64,000 nucleotides of DNA. Source: Paenimyroides baculatum. GTDB lineage: Bacteria; Bacteroidota; Bacteroidia; Flavobacteriales; Flavobacteriaceae. The translations under genes and the position numbers were made by a program. The notes beneath the pieces are model-generated. The model saw nothing but the letters and a program-made list of their open reading frames with translations. It searched no databases and was not told the DNA's origin. The DNA lies in NCBI RefSeq assembly GCF_008629655.1, contig NZ_VWSG01000003.1, forward strand, positions 286,366 through 350,365. Direction: 5' to 3'. Below, piece by piece: positions 51,201 through 58,271 of this stretch (positions within the stretch are counted from its first letter, which is position 1; every line of letters starts with the position of its first letter).

Positions 51201-51912
51201 CGTGTGAACCATTTGTAATCATGGGATGATGAATGGCAACAACCGTAACCTTATTTTGATTTTTGTTGATTAAACTGCGGAATTCTTCAAAAAAATCTTC
51301 ACGGGTTTTAATTGCACTTTCTTCATTTATATTCGGATATTTATCCCAATTCTGTATAAACCATTCGCTATCAACCGTTATAATCGACAATTTATCGTTT
51401 ACCTCAACCACATCAATTGCATCGTGCTTTTTAGGTAGAAACGACTTCTTCCCCAACTTACTTTCAACATATTCTTTCTGATCCAACAAACCATCCAAAC
51501 CATGATACCAATCGTGATTTCCTGCCAAAAAAATGGTTTTTCCGTTTACAGATTTTGCTAAATCTATCTGTGCATTCAATTTTGCTTCCGCTAACAATCG
51601 ATCTTTATCGCCCACTTTCGGCATTCCCAACGGATAAATATTATCGCCGATAAAAAGCAAGGTTTTATTGTTATCGTTCTGTTTCAAATACCCTTCAACC
51701 GTTTGCAATAATTGTTGCCCTTGCGGTTCGTTGGCATTTCCGGCATCGCCCACAACAACAATTTCATGCAATAATTTACCTTTACCTTCGTTAGTAATCA
51801 TATCGCGAGAAAAATCCTTACCAACTTGTTCATGAAAAGATGCGCAGGCATTTAACAAAGAAATGGCAAAAGCAAAAACAGAAATCTTTGCAATATGTGA
51901 GTTAAATTTCAT
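48220..51912 (-). CDS. Metallophosphatase fused to kinase-like region and Omp85-like beta-barrel
   Basis: A giant lipoprotein (1230 residues from the ATG at 51912). The signal has a lipobox (FAFAISLLNAC). Residues about 50-330 are a calcineurin-like phosphoesterase: VVGDAGN, LFIGDNIYPLG, AGNHDW (131-135), AIHHPM and GHEHN (303-307). A middle region includes DFLIGDWDRHSDQWRW (D611-R-H) and later IPRDRDQAF, which resemble CotH/Fam20-like kinase loops. The C-terminal 350 residues are Omp85-like strands with GLRGYRQQRFMGDTSFVTSQDIRY near the end. I choose 51912 over an upstream in-frame start at 51966, because that would precede the signal peptide with a hydrophobic stretch and run into the divergent gene. 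Probably acts at the outer membrane; substrate unknown. Confidence 0.82.
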   Translation of the reverse strand: MKFNSHIAKISVFAFAISLLNACASFHEQVGKDFSRDMITNEGKGKLLHEIVVVGDAGNANEPQGQQLLQTVEGYLKQNDNNKTLLFIGDNIYPLGMPKVGDKDRLLAEAKLNAQIDLAKSVNGKTIFLAGNHDWYHGLDGLLDQKEYVESKLGKKSFLPKKHDAIDVVEVNDKLSIITVDSEWFIQNWDKYPNINEESAIKTREDFFEEFRSLINKNQNKVTVVAIHHPMITNGSHGGYFSARNHLFPYKKVPLPVLGSVANYLRKTSGASPADMQHTYYRMMVDRLKTLTKDKEQVVFVSGHEHNLQYIENDGIKQLISGAGSKTEETRSVQPTSYTIGSLGFATLKVYEDNHVDVFIHKMTDSGEEIVFKKTIMCPDDYSGNYPKVTQTTTMASVYPPEVTKKSDTYRFLFGNHYRIIYGTKVNTPVANLESLYGGLKPIISGGGNQSLSLWLEDKDGKQYVMRGLRKSSKQFLQSAIFKDTYIQDKLEDTFVLTFIDDYYTTSHPYTAFILGQLSDAVGLYHSNPKLFYVPKQNALGKYNATYGNELYMIEERPHKSQANISSLGKGDDIISTQDLLVNLEKDEKYKVDEKMYLRARIFDFLIGDWDRHSDQWRWVEKKVGKEVIYQPIPRDRDQAFAKIDGKLLMLANKLNPLRHMQNFKGNYGKPRWITKSAFPLDKVFLQNTTLQDWKNAADDVVNGLNDQVIEDAFNSLPKEIRNQYSDDIIEILKERRSKLVAFTSKYYKELFKYGIVVGTNKKDTFVVNTSKNEVIVNHYRNKNSGDTLMASYKYLPKTTKEIWIYGLDDDDNIKVNGEKSKIRLKLIGGKNNDVYNVASKTSTKIFDYGSKPVTIEEKGNASVVLRDQYNLNQYDYRKAPLNVLAILPDAGYNRDNGVMLGLNGTYTMKKFNQNPYSQKHQLRMKFNFATSGIFAAYKGSFKDYSNTGYWNVEALATSSNFTRNFFGVDNLATYDKSAFRDNYYRVRTSQMEVKPTYEWKGRNGGSFLIGATYESTKIEKTNNRLIDEQLFTQLNDSYDKTDFVGARLKYQFENYDNTQEPTVGLGFMLLFGNRFFVDDFNKTHQYLNSKLNFVVPISNDKKLTWSSTYLLEKIFGDDYHFYQAATLGSNNGLRGYRQQRFMGDTSFVTSQDIRYKMKHITNGVLPLSYGFYAGYDVGKVWNKWDPNNQWYHSYGGGLWLNALDSFTAYGGIFTSKENSLVSFGVGFTF

Positions 51913-51938
51913 AATTTTAATTTGTAAAAAATTCATCA

Positions 51939-53120
51939 ATGGAACTTTTATTAAAAGCCGAAGCATATATTTTCAACCTTTTCAAAGATAAACTATCTTC
52001 TGAATATATTTATCATGATTATTTACATACTTTACGGGTGGTAACTGCGATAAATGAACTGATAAATGGCGAACATATTTTAGAGCCTGATGCTACGCAT
52101 TTAAGGGTTGCTGCATGGTTTCACGATGCCGGTTACATAAATGGACCTGAAAATCATGAAGAGAGAAGTTGCGAAATTTTCAAAGATTTCATTAAAGAAA
52201 ATTCTTCTGAAAATGTAAATATTGATCAGGTTTGTAGTTTGATTTTAGCAACAAAATGTTCACATTTCCCGACAAATTTATTGGAGATGTGTATGAAAGA
52301 TGCCGATTTTTATCATTTTACATTAGATAATTACAACGAGCTTGGCGAATTATTGAAGAATGAAATTGAAACTACTTGTACAAAACAGCTGACTGATATT
52401 GACTGGTGCACAGAAAATTTGACTGTTTTAACTAAAAATCAATATTATTTTACCGATTATGCAAAAACATACTGGCAGCCAAAAAAGGAGAAAAATATTT
52501 TTAAACTTCGCGAGAATTTAGAGAAATTAAAACTGAACAAAAAAGGAAAAAATAAAGAACTAAAAGAGAAAAAGCTGGAGAAATTGGATCGACCGGAAAG
52601 AGGAATCGATACGCTTTTTCGCACCACTTTAAACAATCATACCCAATTAAGTGCCATTGCAGACAGTAAAGCAAACATTTTACTATCGGTAAACTCCATT
52701 CTTATATCAATTTCGTTAACGGCGATTATCCCTAAATTAGACAGTCCGAGTAATGCGCATTTAATTATCCCAACTTTTATATTACTTATTTTCAGCGTTA
52801 TAACCATTGTTTATACCATTTTGGCTACCAAACCAAAAGTGAGTTCAAACACTGTTACTAAAAAAGAAATTGAACAACGCAAAGTAAATATTTTGTTTTT
52901 CGGAAACTTTCATCAACTCCCTTTAAGTGATTTTAACGATGCCATGAACGATTTAATGAAAGACCGCGATTATTTGTACGATACCTTGATTAAAGATTTG
53001 TACTATTTAGGTTTGGTTTTGAACAAAAAATATAGAATGTTGAGCATTTCGTACACGGTTTTTATGTACGGAATAATTATTTCGGTAGCTGCTTTTTGTA
53101 TCGCTTTTATACGAATTTAG
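51939..53120 (+). CDS. HD-domain phosphohydrolase fused to a Pycsar-effector-like (DUF5706) membrane domain
   Basis: A 393-residue two-domain protein. Residues 1 to about 185 are an HD domain with H26/H30, H62-D63 (AAWFHDAGYING) and a KDAD motif near 126. After a Lys-rich linker (about 190-215) comes a DUF5706 domain: RPERGIDTLFRTTLNNHTQLSAIADSKANILLSVNSILISISL. A second helix (LIIPTFILLIFSVITIVYTILATKP), DFNDAMNDLMKDRDYLYDTLIKDLYYLGLVL and a final helix (VFMYGIIISVAAFCIAFI) follow. The same domain acts as the membrane effector PycTM in Pycsar anti-phage systems (family knowledge). No nucleotide cyclase gene is nearby. The start lies 26 bases from the divergent metallophosphatase gene. Confidence 0.85.
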   Translation: MELLLKAEAYIFNLFKDKLSSEYIYHDYLHTLRVVTAINELINGEHILEPDATHLRVAAWFHDAGYINGPENHEERSCEIFKDFIKENSSENVNIDQVCSLILATKCSHFPTNLLEMCMKDADFYHFTLDNYNELGELLKNEIETTCTKQLTDIDWCTENLTVLTKNQYYFTDYAKTYWQPKKEKNIFKLRENLEKLKLNKKGKNKELKEKKLEKLDRPERGIDTLFRTTLNNHTQLSAIADSKANILLSVNSILISISLTAIIPKLDSPSNAHLIIPTFILLIFSVITIVYTILATKPKVSSNTVTKKEIEQRKVNILFFGNFHQLPLSDFNDAMNDLMKDRDYLYDTLIKDLYYLGLVLNKKYRMLSISYTVFMYGIIISVAAFCIAFIRI

Positions 53121-55497
53121 TCAGATAATTGATAAAATCAGTGTAAGAGAATATTTTAAAATTATCGATATTAAAATCGGTATTAATTGTTACGCGCAAA
53201 GCTTTTAGATCAGTAATATCCTGCAGATCTTCAACCGTTAAGTATTCTATTTCGTCTGTAAAATAATTTTGATCCTTTAAAAAATCGATATAATTCAAAT
53301 AATCATTTTTATCGGTTTCATTTAAATAAACAATGGTCACTTTATTGGCTTGTACCAAACGTTCGCTGGTATTTTTAACCATTGCTTTCGCCAAACGTTT
53401 TTTCATTAATTCAAAGCGGATATCATCGTTACTTTCAACATCAAAACGCTTTTCATCCATTCTAAATTTAATCGAAATAGATTCGTTATAAACTAAAATC
53501 AAGCTGGTTAAATCCATATCAAAACTTAACTTCTCCTTTAAATTTTGATGCATTACCACCACTTTACACATAACCTGAAGTTGCCATAAACGTAAATTAT
53601 ACAGATACATAGAATCGTAAATTTGAGTCGGAGTTATGCTGTTGCCAATGAACAAATTGTGTTCTACGCCATCGCTTCTAAATCGTTCAAAATAATGTGG
53701 ATAAACGGTTTGCACTGCAATTTGCTCGGTATCTAAAACATCGGTCAACTGCTTGTTAACGGTTTGTATGGCTAGATCGTATTTTTTGCGCTGATGCCAG
53801 AAACGCTGGTGTTTTTCATCTAACTGCTCATTATACTTTTTAATAATTGTTTGATATTCTTCTTTTTCGCTTAACTGTTTAAACAACGGATGAATCGTGT
53901 CAATTATATATCGATGAATCTGCGCTTCGGCTACAAACTGATGAGTTTTTAACTGATTTTGAAAGAAAATAATTTCATTTATGCGCTGTTGAAACAACAA
54001 TGTTTCTTCTTTCGGTTTGATAAATTCCAACACATTCAGAATTTCTTTTAACTGTCTGCGCAAATCAGTCAGCATGGCATTGTTCCTGAATTTTGTTGAA
54101 GACTGAATATCGGTTTCGCCATAAAGCGGATAAATATTTTCGAATTCAATTTCCTTTAAAACCGTTTCGGTATTATGTGTTTTGGCAAAATAATAGTTTT
54201 TTGCCTGTTCTTCGAATTTCCAGTTTACGCTTGGGTGGAATGTTGTATATTCTCGCTGAATAATTGCATCCAGTTCATTTTTTACATCGATCTGATATTT
54301 TATAAACGTATCGTTAATTAGCGGCATTACATCGTTCAACTTGTTTGCGTTAACAGTGTGCAAAGCAAAAGGAATGCTGCTTGTAATTTCGATATATGCC
54401 TGAAAAGCATCGGTTTTTTTAATAGGAGCCAGAATAAAACTGCGAATATTTTTAGTTTGCAGATAATCTAAATATGGAATCCAATCTTTATGGTTGTACA
54501 ATTCTAAAATATCGGTTACACAGAAATAATCAACCGAATTATTAAACTGTTTAAAAAACTTTTTTGCTGCATTTAAAAGTTCTTTTGAAGCATTTGCAGG
54601 AATTTTAAAATCGCTTTTAAAATCGACAACCAAAGGCAATTCTATAAAATCATACGAAAGATCGTTCACAAAGAAAATACCGTAATCTATATTCTTCTCT
54701 TTAAATATTGACCTAAAAACCTCTTTCCCTTCTGTAATACTGATACCTTCCTGCCCAGGTTTTAACAAATTTGTTTTTATACTTGATATAGTATTTTCAA
54801 TGGTAACATCGGTCAAAGTAATAATTCCAAAACCTTTAAGAATCCAACTGTGAATCGGGAATTTTTCTTTCCAAACAGTAATATCGTTATAACTACGCTT
54901 CAGCATTTTAATATCGTCTTGCGTAATTTTCAATGCATTTTCGGTAGGAATCAGTTCCGTAAAATCGCCATTAAATGTAATGCGGTAATGTTTCATCACA
55001 CCATTTTTATCTGGAATATCGTAAAACATTGGTCGCGATAAATCAAAGTTTTCGCCATACCAACTGTTTAAAATCAAGCAACAACTGAAAATGTAATACT
55101 GATCGTTATTAAAATCACGAAAATTAATTTCGAATTCCTCACCTGCTTCACTAATTATCTTTTGAAAACGCTGTGTAAAATTAAAGTTGAAATTTTGAAA
55201 AGGTAAACTCACCGCTTTTATTTCATTTGCTGTTAACGCAGTAGGAAATAAATCGGCAAGTAAATTATGAATCAACGGCAAATTGTCGTAAATAAGTTTT
55301 TTAGAGGTGATTCCTTCATACAATTCGGGTACTTTGGCAACTTCGTCTAACAACGATTGTGCATAAATGGCACGATAAGGCGTTTCGGTTTCCTTGGCGA
55401 TTTCCTTCAACGCATTAATAACTTTATGGAAAGAAATTACAGAATAAAACGGACTTTGACTAAAATAATCGATACCTAAATTCAACTCGTCATTCAT
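53107..55497 (-). CDS. Large cytoplasmic protein, GAF-like, function unknown
   Basis: A 796-residue protein with no signal peptide or membrane helices. The N-terminal part (LGIDYFSQSPFYSVISFHKVINALKEIAKETETPYRAIYAQSLLDEV) is helical. Around residues 210-460 a mixed alpha/beta stretch (IHSWILKGFGIITLTDVTIENTISSIKTNLL, YFCVTDILELYNHKDWIPYLDYLQTKNIRSFILAPI) looks GAF-like and likely binds a ligand. The C-terminal half is rich in coiled coils and charged residues. Proteins of this size and order in Flavobacteria are usually labelled GAF-domain proteins, as far as I recall. Its 3' end overlaps the convergent HD-DUF5706 gene by 14 bases. Confidence 0.72.
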   Translation of the reverse strand: MNDELNLGIDYFSQSPFYSVISFHKVINALKEIAKETETPYRAIYAQSLLDEVAKVPELYEGITSKKLIYDNLPLIHNLLADLFPTALTANEIKAVSLPFQNFNFNFTQRFQKIISEAGEEFEINFRDFNNDQYYIFSCCLILNSWYGENFDLSRPMFYDIPDKNGVMKHYRITFNGDFTELIPTENALKITQDDIKMLKRSYNDITVWKEKFPIHSWILKGFGIITLTDVTIENTISSIKTNLLKPGQEGISITEGKEVFRSIFKEKNIDYGIFFVNDLSYDFIELPLVVDFKSDFKIPANASKELLNAAKKFFKQFNNSVDYFCVTDILELYNHKDWIPYLDYLQTKNIRSFILAPIKKTDAFQAYIEITSSIPFALHTVNANKLNDVMPLINDTFIKYQIDVKNELDAIIQREYTTFHPSVNWKFEEQAKNYYFAKTHNTETVLKEIEFENIYPLYGETDIQSSTKFRNNAMLTDLRRQLKEILNVLEFIKPKEETLLFQQRINEIIFFQNQLKTHQFVAEAQIHRYIIDTIHPLFKQLSEKEEYQTIIKKYNEQLDEKHQRFWHQRKKYDLAIQTVNKQLTDVLDTEQIAVQTVYPHYFERFRSDGVEHNLFIGNSITPTQIYDSMYLYNLRLWQLQVMCKVVVMHQNLKEKLSFDMDLTSLILVYNESISIKFRMDEKRFDVESNDDIRFELMKKRLAKAMVKNTSERLVQANKVTIVYLNETDKNDYLNYIDFLKDQNYFTDEIEYLTVEDLQDITDLKALRVTINTDFNIDNFKIFSYTDFINYLTKFV

Positions 55498-55563
55498 AAA
55501 TAAACAGCTTTTTACAAATGTACAATTTTGAGTGATTTGTTTTTATTTTGATTATCTAATAAA

Positions 55564-55594
55564 AAAACGAACACTAATTCAAAGTGCTCGTTTT
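55564..55594 (-). terminator. Probable terminator of the DUF1573 gene
   Basis: Imperfect stem AAAACGAACACT / AGTGCTCGTTTT with a seven-base loop. Minus-strand transcripts leave it into a T run; it also separates the next minus-strand gene. Confidence 0.65.
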
Positions 55595-55623
55595 GAGTAA
55601 AGTTAAATTGATCAAGTAATTAA

Positions 55624-56034
55624 TTATTTTGCAACAACCGTTCCTTTGAAAGTCAATTGTTTAGCAGAATCACTGTCGCTTGTCGTTACAGTTACACTTT
55701 TTGTAAAGGAGCCCGCACTCGCAGCATTATAAATTGCATTTACATATCCTGTTTTTCCCGGAGCGATTGATTCTTTACTGTAATCTGTTGCAGTACAACC
55801 ACAAGCAGCTTTAACATTCGTGATCAAAACCGTTTTTGAAGTAGCATTTGTAAATTCAAATTTAATGTTTTTTGGTGTTCCCTGTGGAATTTCACCAACA
55901 TCAATTGTTTCAGATTTCCATGAAATAACTGCATCCGCAACATTTTCAATGATGTTGTTTACATTTAAAACTGAAGCTGAGGCAGGAATTACCATCAATG
56001 AAAGTGCAATTAAAGACGTTTTTAAAATTTTCAT
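55624..56034 (-). CDS. DUF1573 secreted protein
   Basis: A 136-residue protein with a signal peptide (TSLIALSLMVIPASASVL). A single Ig-like DUF1573 domain follows: IDVGEIPQGTPKNIKFEFTNATSKTVLITNVKAACGCTATDYSKESIAPGKTGYVNAIYNAASAGSFTKSVTVTTSD. The ACGCT motif is diagnostic and could bind metal or form a disulfide. Such proteins are common in the periplasm of Bacteroidota, with unknown role. Divergent from the histidine kinase gene across 179 bases that contain GTTAA repeats. Confidence 0.9.
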   Translation of the reverse strand: MKILKTSLIALSLMVIPASASVLNVNNIIENVADAVISWKSETIDVGEIPQGTPKNIKFEFTNATSKTVLITNVKAACGCTATDYSKESIAPGKTGYVNAIYNAASAGSFTKSVTVTTSDSDSAKQLTFKGTVVAK

Positions 56035-56107
56035 AATAAATAATTTAAGATTAAACTAATTTTGATTTGTTATGAAACAAAAGTATAATCTCTATGGTTT
56101 TACTGTT

Positions 56108-56145
56108 GTTAACCGTTTTCAATCTTTTGTTAATGAGTTGTTAAT
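56108..56145 (+). promoter_or_regulatory. GTTAA direct repeats, candidate response-regulator site
   Basis: GTTAAC at 56108, GTTAAT at 56129 and GTTAAT at 56140. Starts are 21 and 11 bases apart, near whole helical turns, as for the tandem half-sites of OmpR/PhoB-family regulators. It lies between the divergent DUF1573 and histidine kinase genes. Confidence 0.4.
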
Positions 56146-56213
56146 CGTAAATAAACTCGACTCTTTTTAATTAATATTGTCTCAAGAAATCATTATTCAT
56201 AGCGGAAATTCAC

Positions 56214-57470
56214 TTGAAAATCAAAAAACTAAATATCATCATTGCTCTTGGTTTGGTTGCGACCATCGGGATTCTGATTGCGCAGTTGATCTGGACTTAC
56301 AAAGCATTTACTTTAGAAGAGAAGAAATTTTCACAGAAAATACACATCGCTTTATTGGAAGTAGCTCGTCAGTTATATGAAAGTAACGGACACGAATTCT
56401 CTAGTAAAGACCTTATTCAGAGAGTTTCAAATGATTATTACGTTGTAAATGTAAATGATAACATTGAACCAAAAGTTTTGGAACATTACCTAAAAACGGA
56501 ATTTTCAAAATTTAATATCGTAACTGATTATGAGTATGCTATTTACAATTGTGAAAGCGATGATATGATGTATGGGAAATACATTTCGATTGATGATGAT
56601 TTGATTCATAAAAAAACAATTGAATTTCCAAAATCAAATAATCTAGTATATTATTTTGCAATTCGATTTCCACAAGAAACCTCGTATTTGATTAGTTCGT
56701 TGCAATTTTGGTTTGTGCTTTCTTTTGCATTGATTGTGATACTTTTGGTTTATGTTTATTCGATTTATACCATTATTCAACATAAAAAATATTCGGAATT
56801 GCAGCGGGATTTCATCAACAACATGACGCACGAATTCAAAACGCCTCTCTCGTCTATCCTACTCGCTTCTAACTATTTAAGTAATCAGGATTTAGTTAAA
56901 AACGATTCAAAACTTGAAACCTATACTTCCATCATCACAACGCAAGGAAAAAAACTGAACAATCATATTGAAAAAATCCTAAATATTGCCAGAAATGATG
57001 AATCAGCATTAGCAATTAATCCTATAAAAATTCAATTATTACCTTTTTTGAATGAAATTATAGAACCTTTAAAATTGAAACATGAAAATTTAAAAATTGA
57101 AATTTATGTAATTCCTGCTGAAACAATTTTTGCCGATGAATTTCACTTTACCAATATAGTGCATAATTTAATAGATAATTCCATTAAATACAGTGAAGAA
57201 AATCCTGAAATTAAAATTAAATCAACAAGGGATAATAAAGAACTAAAGCTAGATTTTTCAGATAATGGAATCGGAATTCCAACCAAAAATATTTCTTTTA
57301 TATTTGATAAGTTCTATCGAGTTTCAAACAAAAAAAGCAATGAAGTAAACGGTTTTGGATTGGGCTTATTTTATGTAAAAAAAATAGTTCAGCAGCATCA
57401 TTGGAAAATTTCTGCTCGAAATAATTCCGAAAAAGGTTTAACGATTTCAATCACTTTCCCTAATTCTTAA
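56214..57470 (+). CDS. Two-component sensor histidine kinase
   Basis: A 418-residue membrane kinase. A first helix at the N-terminus (LNIIIALGLVATIGILIAQLIW), a short periplasmic sensor of about 120 residues with no recognisable family, a second helix (FWFVLSFALIVILLVYVYSIY), then the kinase core. H-box His206 in RDFINNMTHEFKTPLSSI, N-box in HNLIDNSIKYS, G1 DNGIGIP, and G2 GFGLGLFYVKKIV. The start is a TTG; no in-frame ATG precedes the first helix. Response regulator gene follows by 3 bases. Signal unknown. Confidence 0.93.
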   Translation: MKIKKLNIIIALGLVATIGILIAQLIWTYKAFTLEEKKFSQKIHIALLEVARQLYESNGHEFSSKDLIQRVSNDYYVVNVNDNIEPKVLEHYLKTEFSKFNIVTDYEYAIYNCESDDMMYGKYISIDDDLIHKKTIEFPKSNNLVYYFAIRFPQETSYLISSLQFWFVLSFALIVILLVYVYSIYTIIQHKKYSELQRDFINNMTHEFKTPLSSILLASNYLSNQDLVKNDSKLETYTSIITTQGKKLNNHIEKILNIARNDESALAINPIKIQLLPFLNEIIEPLKLKHENLKIEIYVIPAETIFADEFHFTNIVHNLIDNSIKYSEENPEIKIKSTRDNKELKLDFSDNGIGIPTKNISFIFDKFYRVSNKKSNEVNGFGLGLFYVKKIVQQHHWKISARNNSEKGLTISITFPNS

Positions 57471-57473
57471 AAG

Positions 57474-58151
57474 ATGAAATACAGAATTTTATACGCCGAA
57501 GATGACGAAACAATTGCTTTTCTTACGCAGGATAGTTTACAACCTAATTATGAAGTTGTGCATTGCGCAGACGGAAAATCGGCTTTGGAAATGTTCAAAT
57601 CAGATTCATTTGACATTTGTTTGTTTGATATTATGATGCCAAAATTGGACGGATTTGAATTGGCACAAGAAATTCGTGCTTTAAATTCTGAAATTCCTAT
57701 CATTTTTATTTCTGCCAAAACCTTGAAAGAAGATAGAATTAAAGGTCTGAAAATCGGTGCCGATGATTATCTGGTAAAGCCTTTCAGTATCGAAGAATTA
57801 ATTCTAAAAATTGAAATTTTCTTAAAACGAACGCAGAAAAATAATTCTGAAAGTTATTTACCTAAAGTAGGAAAATATGTTTTCGATTCCAAAAACTATA
57901 AACTTTCCAACTTATCTGAAACTATCATGTTAACGCAGCGCGAATCGGAATTGCTCAAATATTTTATTGATCATAAAAATACGGTAGTAAAGCGAGAAGA
58001 AATTCTAAAAGCACTTTGGGGAGATGATGATTATTTCATGGGGCGAAGTTTGGATGTGTTTATTTCAAGGCTTCGTAAAATCTTTTCAGACGACGATTCT
58101 GTTTCCATTGAAAATCTACATGGAATTGGGTTTAGATTTTATGGAACCTAA
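57474..58151 (+). CDS. OmpR/PhoB-family response regulator
   Basis: A 225-residue regulator with a receiver domain (acidic pocket YAEDDETIAF, phospho-acceptor D52 in CLFDIMMPKLDGFEL, Lys in DDYLVKPF) and a C-terminal winged-helix domain (IMLTQRESELLKYFIDHKNTVVKREEILKALWGDDDYFMGRSLDVFISRLRKIF, GIGFRFYG). Paired with the upstream kinase gene (3-base gap). Candidate targets are its own divergent promoter region (GTTAA repeats at 56108-56145) and possibly the protease gene downstream, where GTTAAT occurs at 58181 and 58233. Confidence 0.95.
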   Translation: MKYRILYAEDDETIAFLTQDSLQPNYEVVHCADGKSALEMFKSDSFDICLFDIMMPKLDGFELAQEIRALNSEIPIIFISAKTLKEDRIKGLKIGADDYLVKPFSIEELILKIEIFLKRTQKNNSESYLPKVGKYVFDSKNYKLSNLSETIMLTQRESELLKYFIDHKNTVVKREEILKALWGDDDYFMGRSLDVFISRLRKIFSDDDSVSIENLHGIGFRFYGT

Positions 58152-58271
58152 TATCATATCATTCATTGGAAGTGTGTTTTGTTAATCTAAAGTAAAAAAT
58201 AACATCTTTATTTATTTAAGTTATTCAAACATGTTAATTTTTATTATATTTTTGAAAAAATATAACAATGT

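Noticed and set aside
51939..55497. Complete Pycsar anti-phage operon
   Set aside because: No nucleotide cyclase gene is adjacent, and flanks are core-type genes without phage or mobile signatures; only the effector-like domain can be supported.
56177..56380. Short open frame overlapping the histidine kinase start
   Set aside because: Different frame over the kinase signal region, without any recognisable feature; the kinase frame has a proper membrane helix.
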